Assembly: GCA_014904845.1 (NCBI GenBank)
Contig: MU119214.1
Span: 248,001-312,000 of the forward strand
Source of the DNA: Acephala macrosclerotiorum
Taxonomy: Eukaryota > Ascomycota > Leotiomycetes > Helotiales > Mollisiaceae
DNA length: 64,000 nucleotides
Direction: 5' to 3'
The translations under genes were made by a program, and so were the position numbers. Under the pieces are notes generated by a model. It had not been told where the DNA came from and searched no databases. It saw nothing but the letters and a program-made list of their open reading frames with translations. Below are positions 47,870 through 58,404 of this stretch, piece by piece. Every line of letters begins with the position of its first letter. Positions within the stretch are counted from its first letter, which is position 1.

Positions 47870-49036
47870 ATGGGTTCCATATCCCCAATTCCAATAACAA
47901 TCCTAACCGGCTTCCTCGGCTCCGGAAAAACCACCCTCCTCCTCTCCCTCCTCCCGCAACTCCGCTCCCTCAACCCCCTCTACAAACTCGCGCTCCTCAA
48001 AAACGAATTCGGCGACCTAGCCATCGACTCCCAACTCGCAACGTCCTCCTCCATCTCCTCCGTCCGCGAGCTGTTGAACGGTTGCATCTGCTGCAACTTA
48101 GTCGGATCGTTATCTTCGGCTTTGGAAGAGTTGGCAGAGGCGCAAAAAGATCTGGATAGGATTGTGATTGAGACGAGCGGGAGTGCGTTTCCGGCGACGT
48201 TGGCGATGGAGGTTAATCGGTTGGCGAGGGAGACGGGGGGGAGGTATGCTCTAGACGGGGTGGTGACGGTGGTTGATGTGGAGAATTGGAGGGGGTATGA
48301 GGATACGAGTTATACGGCGAAAATCCAAGCGCGATATACGGATCTTGTTGTGTTTAATAAGTGGGAGTTAGCGGGAGAGAGGAGGATGGATGAGTGTCTT
48401 GATCGGCTTGGAGATCTTGAAGGGGTGGATTTGGCGTGGGTGAAGAGTGATCGCGGTAAAGTACCCGTGGATTTGGTGTTTGGTGTTGATGGTGGTTTGG
48501 CACGAACGTTGGGCGAAAGCCAATCTGAACACGATGAGCATGAGCATGGACACGAGGAACATGCGCATAATGGGACGAACGGGCATAAACATGAAGAGAA
48601 AGGACACCAATCTGAAGTTGAAGTCCTCTCCATTACCCTATCCTCCCCCTCTCCCTCCTCTAATTCGACAATAAACCCCACCTCCCTCCTCAAGCTTCTC
48701 AAAACAGCTCCAAAAGACGAAGTCTATCGCATCAAAGCCGTTCTTGCCTCCTCTAACCCAATTCCATCTTCCGATCCTATTCCTGGCTCCGAAGACATCT
48801 CGCCTCCTTCGTCGGGAAGGTATATCCTAAACTGGGCATTTGGAAGATGGACATGTACGCCAATGGCTAGTGGAGAGGAACATGAGAGTAGTAAGGGAGA
48901 AGGGGTGGTATTGAGGATGACGATGATACTAGCGAGGTATGAGAATAAGAAGTGGAAGAAGAGGATTGAGAGCGGCGGATTTATAGAACTAGGTGGAGAA
49001 ACGAAGGGGGAGTTGAGGGTTGAGAAGATTGCTTGA
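47870..49036 (+). CDS. CobW/COG0523 GTPase, metallochaperone-like
   Basis: A single exon encodes 388 residues with a good start context (CAAACATGG). The P-loop GFLGSGKTT is at residues 14-22. NEFGDLAIDS follows, then the CxCC metal motif GCICC at 71-75, ETSGSAFPATLA, the DxxG-like VDVENW, and the NKxD-like FNKWE, where the usual Asp is replaced by Glu. A His/Glu-rich insert (~residues 222-246, EHDEHEHGHEEHAHNG) suits zinc binding. The C-terminal CobW_C domain has KDEVYRIKAVL and RYILNWAFGRWTC. Family members hand zinc or other metals to target proteins using GTP. Cytosolic location is inferred from the lack of a targeting sequence. Confidence 0.92.
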   Translation: MGSISPIPITILTGFLGSGKTTLLLSLLPQLRSLNPLYKLALLKNEFGDLAIDSQLATSSSISSVRELLNGCICCNLVGSLSSALEELAEAQKDLDRIVIETSGSAFPATLAMEVNRLARETGGRYALDGVVTVVDVENWRGYEDTSYTAKIQARYTDLVVFNKWELAGERRMDECLDRLGDLEGVDLAWVKSDRGKVPVDLVFGVDGGLARTLGESQSEHDEHEHGHEEHAHNGTNGHKHEEKGHQSEVEVLSITLSSPSPSSNSTINPTSLLKLLKTAPKDEVYRIKAVLASSNPIPSSDPIPGSEDISPPSSGRYILNWAFGRWTCTPMASGEEHESSKGEGVVLRMTMILARYENKKWKKRIESGGFIELGGETKGELRVEKIA

Positions 49037-51836
49037 GCGGAAGTGGTATGGTGGAGGGTGTAGATACGCATGGATATAGACGAGAGGAGACTGCAGATAG
49101 GAGGATAGATGGATTGACAGATGAGATAGAGTCGAAAGATGGGTCGATACATTAGAAAGCGGGCCTTGGCAGTCACAAAGACTGGAGTTGGGTACATAGA
49201 AGGATAGAATTCAGATTATATGAGCCGACAAAATGTAATAGTCCATAATTTTCAACCTTCCCTCCGCCTAGATCGAGACAGCACAAACGTAGACTGATCG
49301 TCCTGAGCAGCCTGCTTCCCAATATGCCAGGTAGGTAATTACCACTACAATTGTCCTAGCCCCGGGGGGGGGGGGGGTACTTTGAAGGTGATCTTTCAAC
49401 TGAGGTTCCAGTGACCTTTGGTGGAGATTGAGGGGTGTATTTTTTGACTTCAACCACTAATGAACGTCCCCAGCTTTCTGGTAAGACTACTTTGATGCGC
49501 CGCTGTTTGGATTACCGCAAGCTTCCCACAGAGCTCCTGAATCATCTTCGTAGAGAGCTAAAAACCTGCTCTCTCGCGAGTTGGATACTCTCATGGTGGT
49601 GATGCTTATCATAATTCACTTCCATGCTTTTTGGAAGGTACGGTACCTTTCCTTATGGGGACTCTGTTCAACAGCTGTTCTTTGCAAGGCGCCCGAATCG
49701 AGTGGATAAAGTAGTTCTCCTCATTTCTCTCCATTTCTAGGGGCTCTGATTCCTAGTGTCTAGTTGCTTGTCTAGTATCCATACTTTTCCTTTTCTGTCA
49801 ACCATCTGCGAGGTAGTGTTCACCATGTTCGCTTTCCTAAGGAAACTTTGGGAGGAGAATTTTTGGAGTCTGGCGGTTATGAGCTGTATTCAGAACGCAG
49901 GAAGCGACAATACGAAATCCATAAAACTTTGTGAGTCGATTATAGGGGTGGAGGTTAATTCGTATTGTGAGCTGTGTGTGTCCAGATATGCAAATCGACC
50001 GACACAAAACATCAACCTGATTGTCCCAACACTGTAGATGCATTGGAGGGAGTCTTCGAGGCAGATATCAAGTATCACAATAAGTGTTGGTATCACCAGG
50101 GATACCTATTACTAGGTAATAGGCCAGAAACGAAGTAGACAAATAGTCTGAATGATTCGTTGGTTAATTGTAAGTTGTAATCTAGTAGGTGCGCAAGAGT
50201 CGAAGGATATAGCCTCGAACGATACATTCGTCAATCCTACGAGATCATCGCCTATGAACACGAACTCTAATTCTCTTAGCCGGACAATTTGGAAGAGACT
50301 TGTCTTAAGGAGCTGTCGAGGAACCCCCTGAGTTATTTGGAACTGCGACTTGGCTCAAGAACATTTTTCTGAAGACCCTCGATTATCCTCTTGTGTTTTT
50401 TTTTTTTTTTTTTTTGGAAAGGGGACTTGGCTAAAGAGTGTCGTCCTCAAGGAACGTCTGACAATCCCCGATCATTCGTCGTCGCTCGGACTAGAGCGCG
50501 TCATGGGTAGGCCCGTGCAACTACCCGCCAGGCCGTGCGTCAATACCCCACGACTAGGTGAAACATTTTAAAAAAATCCGCACAAAATTTGGACCAGGTT
50601 TGCTTGCAATGCGTGAAATTTCAAATTACCCATGACGCGCGCTACGCTCGGAGGCCTCATTTTGGGCCAGGTTTCTGTAGACATGCTTATGATGGTTGTA
50701 CTGAAATAGAGAGAGCTCTTCAGGCACACGCGGGCGATATTAAGATGTTGCTTACCAGATCATACCTTAAGATCATGTTGGCGGCGGGAAGTTGCTTACG
50801 AGAGAGCATGCAGGGAGGTGCAGTAGTGCAGTGTTAAGCGAGGGCTGCCTTACCCCTCACTTTGATCTAAGCTCATGATTGGAGTGTTCGGCGGATGGCT
50901 TCAAATGCTTACCTTTGTTGAACGATGAACTGAGTATGAGATTGAGCAGAGCAGAGCAGAACTGAGTTTTGGTGTGAAGAGGAACGGATATCAAATTAGA
51001 TAAGTATGAGGAGAGAGTGGACTAAACGAAATTCTTACTGTCAGAGCTCCTTTAAAAGAAACCTTACGGGTCAAATATATCGGGAGTACGGGCACAAATG
51101 GGTTAATCTGAACATACGTTAAACCTCGATGGAATTCAGTAGGATGACCACATCCAGAATGACGATAGAATGTTAAACGGCGGCGACAGACACGGAGCTT
51201 GTATTGAGTACAGGAATAGTGGTTGTGACATATTCCTTTGACACTTTACTACTGCAGGAATAAAGAATAAACTCTGAATTTCAAACGATGAAAGATTGAA
51301 CAATTGAAAGCCAGCTAATACTCCGAACCAATGACGCCCTTATCAAGTCTAGTAGAGATTTCGTTGGATTTGTAATATTAGTCATGAAGATGATGCCGAG
51401 AATGCAACGAACAACTCCTTTCTCGCTTGCGAGTACCGGGCTTCACCGACTTATGTACGTCCTGGACTAAACATGCTCTTTATCTCACTCATCACGCCTT
51501 TTCCTAACTCAAAGTTTATCCTGCAGCGCCAGACCCCTATTGGATTATGGCCTAAGTGTCTGAGGTAAGGCTCGTTGGGACGATATGTTGGCTAATTGAT
51601 TATCAACCTACTTCCCCGCTTTTTGTCGCAGCTCGTTATATGCTCCAGCATTTCCTCAACTGTGCAATTTTGATGATAACCTTATGCCAAGCTATCAGCC
51701 GCCAGACCCTCTCCATACTTAGGCCAAAGGGTTGACCACGCTGCCCACTGGCTGACGGCCTTACAGAGCTCGTGACTACAAACAGCGGTGCCAGACATTT
51801 AAGGTACAGCCTTGCAGGGAACTACAGCGACCGAAA
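49037..51836. other. Intergenic, no gene seen
   Basis: No gene is supported in this 2.8-kb stretch. It contains a run of 14 G (49364-49377) and a run of 20 T (50396-50415). Short frames (49756-50037, 50350-50571, 50589-50837) have no family resemblance. Confidence 0.5.
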
Positions 51837-54148
51837 ATGAGCAATGCAGTTGTCCCGGGGACTTCCGACAACGAAGTTGTTTCCTCACTGCTCAGCATGT
51901 CTGGGCCATCTAACTTCTTGTTTGTGAACGAGACGAGTGGTGCACCGCCTGATAAGCCGGGAAAACGCCACGATGTTCGTTCTCACGTTCGGAAATACAG
52001 CTCGAAGCAATTCAGGGAAACTCACAAAACTTCTCGAAAACGAGCCACAACACGACCGAAATATGCTCCATTGACGGCTCAAAGTCTGGAATCTAATGCC
52101 TCTTGTTATTTGGAATACGATAAGGACTCTCCATTTCCCAAAACAAGACTAAGGTCCTCAACTCGGGATTCGGGCTCCCTATCTAAAGCTTCAATATTGA
52201 TTGAGCTTGACGAATCGCCCTATAGCACCACTCCACCTTCTGCAGTTGCCGAAACTCCAGAACCAAGCGGACTTCAAGGAGATCTTACAACATATTGCAA
52301 GACTTGTGGACAGCCCCTTAACAGACCAAAGTTCAAGAAGAGACATTTGTCGAAAGATAGAAGCCTAATCCCAAGGAAGTCCATGTGGAAAATACCGTTG
52401 AAGCCCAGTCCTGTCGAAGCTCTTGGCGCTGGTAGAATTGATCCCTTTTCGAGTTTACCCATGGATGAGCCCAGCCGTTGCTCACTAGAATTGATGGGTC
52501 ACGGTGCGTGCAACGTCAACGATTCTGGAAAAGAACATGTATGGTATTGCAGTGCGTGCGAGGAGCAACGCGAGGTTGGCCATGGGCGTCACTATCACGA
52601 GTCCAAAGTTGAAGAAGCAAGTACGATCATATGCAGGCGTTTGCGGCGAACGCCACAACCGAGCCCAGTTGGTATTCTTGGAGCTGGCACAAAAGATCCT
52701 TTTTCAAGCTTACCAATTGAAAATCCAACGGAAAAAGACCACGAGTCAATATACCATGGTAAGCATGATATTTCCCCAGAGGACTAGCCAGGGTGTACCT
52801 GCCTTTTGCTGCCCTTTCCTCATCGGTTTTGGCAAAAAAAAACTAACTTGCGTGCTTGCAGCAAAGAGCCTCTGGTTATCCGACCTAATCCCTGACGAAA
52901 GGCCAAACAATAACAATGGGGCAATTACGGGTTCAAAGGCCTGGTTCCGCTTTGGCTTGAAATCACCTCTTGTTTTCCACGCACTAGTCTTCGCAAGCTC
53001 AGTCCACCTCGACTTTCTCCGCTGGTCCAAGTTCTTTCCCGATTCTCCACACACTCTTTCCCATAAACTAACCGTTATGCATAAAGTAAAGGAGCGGATC
53101 TCAAAGGATAGCAAGCTTTACTTTGAAGATCTTATCGTAGCGATTCTTATACTTGCCTGTCACGAAGAAATGGATACGAGTCCCATGACCGAAGCCGAGA
53201 AGAAACACTGGCCATTCAATAATCCACTTGGCCGTGGCGAGTGGCTGAATATGTACTCCGGAGTTCGCGTTGTTCCAGAGCATAGGAAAGCCCTTGTAGA
53301 TGTTGTTAATTTGGGGGGAGGACTTGAAAATCTTAAATTATATGGACTTGCCGACTTGGTTGTCGCGTAAGTCAATCAAGTCAGCTACTCTTAAATTTCC
53401 ATCAAGCTAACGAAACGACAGAGCAGATGTTAAAGTCGCTGTGGCATCCTTTTCGAAACCAGCTCTACCACAACTCCAGAGACACAAGGCTCACCTCGCT
53501 TCTTTATCAACCTGGGCAGCCTCTTTACCTCGTATGCCTAGGCCTGCAGCATCGGCATTTAGGAACTTCCAAGACCTTGGGATAACAGATATGCTACTTC
53601 AAAACCTCGAGTGGGTAGGAGCTTACACAATTGCGCTCGATTATTATCACCGAGGCAAGTCCGGAGGCCTTAGTCTCGCAGTGATAACCAGAACAAAATG
53701 GGCACTTCAACAGCAATTATTACTACTACCTCCAGCCCAGGAGCTTAACAAGACTCCGTTGTCCAAGCTTAGCTTTTACGAGTGCTGCCGACTCGCCTTA
53801 CACATTTTCGGGCTGGCTGTTGTATTCATTGATACCTCAGATGCTTATTCTCACTTGCAAACCCTAGTCACGCGTCTCAAAACTTGGCTTGAGAGGTTAT
53901 ATATCTATGGCTATGGCACCGATCCGACTCACTTGCTACTATGGATGCTTACTCTTGGAGGAATTGCAGCTTTAGGCAAGCCGGAACGACCTTGGTTTGC
54001 TTCACGCCTGGCAATTATTCTCCACAGGTTAAATATAACATGGGACGATGCACAAGAGATCTTGGAAAGGTTCTTGTGGCTAGAAAATGCATGTGGTACT
54101 GAGGGGCGAAAGTTATGGTCTGAGGCTGTCAAATTCTCAGCACTGTAA
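51837..54148 (+). CDS. Fungal transcription-factor-like protein lacking a zinc cluster
   Basis: Exons are 51837-52758, 52862-53366 and 53422-54148 (introns 103 and 55 nt, GTAAGC and GTAAGT donors), giving 717 residues. The N-terminus has the FLFVN motif and a basic stretch (RHDVRSHVRKYSSKQFRETH) found in many fungal proteins that keep the regulator middle domain without a Zn2Cys6. LGAGTKDPFSSLPIENP is the conserved GAGxxDPF block that precedes this domain. That block occurs twice (residues ~196-215 and ~280-297), with CxxC pairs before and between (YCKTCGQ, WYCSACEE). Residues ~310-717 fit the helical Fungal_trans_2-like domain (ALVFASSVHLDFLRW, KLYFEDLIVAILILACHEEM). Whether it binds DNA is unknown. 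Confidence 0.78.
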
Positions 54149-56995
54149 GTATAATTTCAGTGATCGAGAATGCACGATGTTACTATCTCATGAACTGTTG
54201 GCGCAATTATCTACCTATTTGAGGTGGTTTCACTTGTTGTAGTTAACACAGCTTACAACCAACACTCTTACTACACTAGTTTCACCTCAGATCGTGTGTT
54301 TTATATGCCGTTTTGTTTGCAAATTGAGCTTTCGTCTCTACCTTGGATTTCAGTTAAAATCAACCTCATATTTTCATGTTACGAGTAGCTGGCTGACCGC
54401 AAGGCAGACCAAATCTATAAACAAGGAGGCGAAGGACCGTGACCAGGACAGAAACAAGTGGAAGTGAGGTGCCGACTACTATAAGGATGGAGATGCTGAT
54501 GAGGACGTCTGAGAGGATATGCTACTTCAGTGTAGCTATTCTGGGTGGGTTGGAGCTTGGCGCATGTCTTCAGACCCAGAAAACCAATGGTGGATTGGTC
54601 CTTGTGGTTCGTTTCACGACTACATGTTACTTGCTGGAGGGGAGCTGGGTAATATCATCGATGTGAAGGATGCGATATTCTGTTTTAGGCTGGTGGTAGA
54701 TGGTTTCGAGAAGGGTGGACTCTTTGTTACTTGGAGGGAGCCAGTCCCTGGCACGCCATAAACTACTTAACATTTAACCGGAATTGATATGCGTTGCATT
54801 GGTTATGGAATGGGACCTGCATTGAGCTGAGCTTCGTATTTAGTTCACGATTCTGGGTTCCCCGTGACAGATGCACGTCGCAAAGGACGGTAGACAGTAA
54901 GGCAACTAACTAATAACAAATATGAAATTGGTCTACGATAAAAATCACTAAAATTAGCGAGATTAATAAAAGAATCCCTCGAGGTCATTTTTCACCCCTT
55001 TTCCTCTTCCGGCTTGGACTCTCCTTATCTGATTCCGTTAAACTTTTAATATTTTCGTTTATTCCGATTTTTTTTTTATTTAATTTAAAACGGGGGGTTT
55101 TTTTTTTTTTTTTTTGGAAAATCGAATTATAATTTTATATATATTAATTTTTTAATTATATAATTTAAAATAATAAATTTAAATATTTATTACTTATATA
55201 ATGGCCTATTTTTAATCGTTAATTTTGTAGTCCATATCCCGTATAAATGCCCTCGCAGTCCATGAATAAAGATAAGGCTTTAGTAGTGAAATATTCAGTT
55301 TTCGTAACGCGTTATTCGAGAGCCCTGCACAAGTTGAACTTACTCGGCAAAAGAATTCTCACATTAATACACGATGTCAATGCTATACTGCTGGGTCTTA
55401 GAAGCGGTCATTTTAAGACGTCAAAATTGAAGATTCTGCTTTCGAAATCTCGATATTCAAATAATACGAGTCTAAGAGATGGAAGACTAGTGTGGTAATT
55501 GCGAACGCTGATGAAGCTTAGGCGCAGGCGGGAGGCTGGCGAAGTGAGTCGGCTGAGCACGCCTCTGCTCTTGCGGTGGCTTGATCGCACCACATTTTGC
55601 AATTCGCTTGGGATGAATTGAAACATAAAGAATATTGAGTTATTGAGTCGGCGGGGTGATGGAGTGATTGTAGTGTTGTTTAGAAGGCAGGAAGCTGGCC
55701 ATACTCTCACTCGCTTACCCTTAGACTTTGAGAGGTATCAAAGGCCATATTTTGGTGCTGAAGATATCCTATAATGATTTCTTGTCTTAGATTTAGTGGT
55801 TCAAAGGCGACTGCGCAAGCTCTTACAAGAACCCGACGCTTGAGGCGTTATACACAATCCTAAGTTCCAAAAGGCCACCACCTATGTTGGTTAGGACAGC
55901 CGATAGCGAAATCGAGAAAATGAAAACTCAGAATTTTTCGTGATTATATACGTTCAACGAACGTGCTCTAGAGCGTCGGAGGGAGGGTCTTACTAGTGGA
56001 AGCTCTCAAGGGCCTACCGCCGAGTTCACGAGGAATATCTTCCGTCAGAAGAATGGAGGTGCAATCGCTGGGCTCAATGGAATATACCGGGTTTTACCTT
56101 GTTGGTGCCAGGTAGACCAAGAAAATTGGTTCTTCACCCGATGTGAAAGAATGTTTCCCGTCTTCTTGTGCCAAGTGTAGTAATACGATATACACTCCTT
56201 CCAACAGACTTGCAATAGCGGGTTCGAACACATATGGTGGTCTTGATCTCCAATAACTGCCCGACCCACGTTTTATCGTCATCCGCTGCAGCCTCTGTTT
56301 AGCACAGTCATCATGTGCGTGGAAGTGTGGCCCTTGAATAGAAGCAGCTTTCGAGGCTACGTCAGAACAAGGTAAAGACTTATATAGGGCATATCGGATT
56401 CGATCTTGGTCGACCAGGTAGGCAACTGCTGTCGGACAGAGTTCGAGTCGAGCGTGAAGAAAAGGCAGGGCTGGGTCGAAGGCATCAAAGGGAAGTCCGC
56501 TCTGACAAGGTTTGCTTGATTGCTTGCGACGAAGCACTTTATTCCTACAATATTCGAAGGAGTGTTGTCATTGTGGCTCTGCCTGAACGATATTATGCAA
56601 CTGTAGAAGCTGTTGTTGATCTAGATGCTTTTAATCAGCGGCCGTATCGTATAGTATCATATTGAATTTAAATTTCTTCTATAGAACACCTTCGGAGATA
56701 AGAGTGATGTCCGAAATACCAAAAGGAACATGAATTACCATAAAGCTTAGGGCGTTCATCTGACTTAATAACTTGACAGCTCATGAATCAATCTGATGAA
56801 TTACTACAAGTGCTCCTCTAGGACCCTCTCGAAATAGCTCCAATTCTAGGACAATGCGCACGCTTGGTGGTGATTGTTTGGGTTTGCGCACGTGTTGAAG
56901 TCGTATCTCCGACACTATCACCAAAAAGGTTATGCGAAATGCTACTGACCGTATTAGATTAAATAGACAAAATTTCTTCAACAACCCTCATCAAG
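54149..56995. other. Intergenic, AT-rich in part
   Basis: No intact gene is supported. 55020-55210 is very AT-rich with T runs and resembles RIP-degraded or relic DNA. A frame at 54519-54761 reads like protein (for example NQWWIGPCGSFHDYM) but has a stop just upstream and no partner exon that I can find. A minus frame at 56094-56537 is open for 147 codons without a recognised domain. Confidence 0.45.
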
Positions 56996-57155
56996 GGGCG
57001 GCTGGCCCGTAAGTTCAAAACGCGTACTGCTTCTCATTGACCTACGCTGACAATTCACCTAGAATGGCAAGGCGCTTGACTTCGAGATTGATTTGAAAAT
57101 ATCAAAATCGGTCAAAGTTATCAAGAGATTGTCGGTTCGATCCCGGCGTCGCTCA
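56996..57155 (+). tRNA. tRNA-Arg(TCG) with a D-arm insert resembling a spliceosomal intron and a canonical anticodon-loop intron
   Basis: Exonic parts are 56996-57008, 57063-57085 and 57120-57155 (72 nt). The acceptor GGGCGGC pairs with GTCGCTC at all seven positions (two G-U). The D stem is G10 C11 C12 C13 with A22 G23 G24 C25 (C13/A22 unpaired); A14, G18, G19 and A21 are in place. The anticodon stem CTTGA pairs with TCAAG; the loop gives C32, U33, anticodon TCG and A37. Variable loop AGATT; T arm GTCGG-TTCGATC-CCGGC. Intron 57086-57119 (34 nt) is at the usual 37/38 site. Insert 57009-57062 (54 nt) starts GTAAGT, has GCTGAC with its A 12 nt from the 3' AG, and ends CTAG, like the mRNA introns here. 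The B box GGTTCGATCCC is intact. The A box TGGCCCAATGG exists only after the insert is removed. It could be a pseudogene; expression is untested. Confidence 0.72.
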
Positions 57156-58404
57156 CTATATGATTACAGAATTCTTTTTTGGACCTATCCCCCTCGGGTT
57201 CTGATCATCTTTGATGGAGATGGAGGTTTGAATTTTTTTTGTCCGTGAGGCACAGCGTGTGCGGACAGCTAGTGCTGATAAGCGACGGGAGTGAGCAGAA
57301 GCGAACCCCTTCGAGAAGGAGCGGGTGAGCCGAATGCTCCTTTCTCTCCCAAGCTCCCAATCTCGAAGTCAAGCGCCATGCCATTGGGCCAGCCGCCCAG
57401 CTTTTACTGGTTGATGCTGGAGAATTGCTTATCTCTCACCTCGCCTCAAACGTTTCTACTTCTTAGAGCTCATCAATGAAGTTTATTGCACCACCTAATC
57501 ACTTTCCCACTTTCTATGACTTTCTAGAACCTCAATCTTTGCATATAAGCTCTTGAATTCGCTCCTTCACCAATTGCAACAAGTACCCCCACAGTTCAGG
57601 GGCTTCATGGCGAACAATTTTCACATCTCAAAACGTCAAGAACGCAATCACCCACGAGGAACGGAACGTCCAAATATGACCAAGCCTTGAATTATGCTTA
57701 ATCTATCATACACAAGTTTTGGTTTCTTTCTGTCTTGCTCTGCGCACGGCTGCTTCATATCTTCATCTGCAGCTCTTCTATCTCGTTACTCGCAGATATT
57801 CATTCATACAAAACTTTCCACACAATTAGCCATCTTCCTTTCATCTCCCACTCCTCCCCTCCTCCACCACCACATGAGAACTTCGCAAGTAAGCTCAGTC
57901 CAAGCAGCAGACAGTATCCAGATCCAGCAAAACGCCAGACCCGTCCATATCATTCCATGAAAAAAAAAAAAAAAAAGTCCACGCTATGCATCCATCGCTT
58001 GCTCGCTTCCGTATATTAACTGAGCGCGCGTAAATTGATCGTTTCGTATCATTCATCCATCCCATCCATTCCATGCATAAAGGTAACACCGAAAAAAGGT
58101 ACCCCTCTCCCAACCCTCAAGATCCAATGCCATCTAGCTTGCGGCCAGATGACAAAGCTCGATCATAGAAGGTTGATTGGGAGAACTGTAATAAAGAATC
58201 AAAGTAAAGAAGAGAAACGGTCCATACAGTCATACATATTATACACCCGACCCACTTGACCCGTAGGCTTCAGCAGAAGGGGAAAAAACTCAAGAGTAAC
58301 GTCGCAAAAAGATGCCGCTACCACAAACACCAACGCCATGTATGCAAATCCATCCACTCCGTCCCTATGTTTCGCACGAAAGAAATAATGCTTGATCAAG
58401 GTGA
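57156..58404. other. Intergenic between tRNA and histidine kinase 3' end
   Basis: No gene is supported. It contains a run of about 16 A at ~57960-57976. The right part is the 3' flank of the kinase gene. Confidence 0.5.
57175..57180 (+). terminator. Pol III T-run terminator
   Basis: Six T follow the tRNA 3' end by 19 nt, the usual length and placement for RNA polymerase III termination. It is consistent with the locus being, or having been, a Pol III gene. Confidence 0.55.

Noticed and set aside
49364..49377. Run of 14 G and, at 50396-50415, run of 20 T
   Set aside because: Homopolymers of this size are ordinary in fungal intergenic DNA and prone to sequencing error; nothing further is implied.
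54519..54761. Protein-like frame containing NQWWIGPCGSFHDYM
   Set aside because: A stop lies immediately upstream and no partner exon was found; possibly a gene fragment but not supported.
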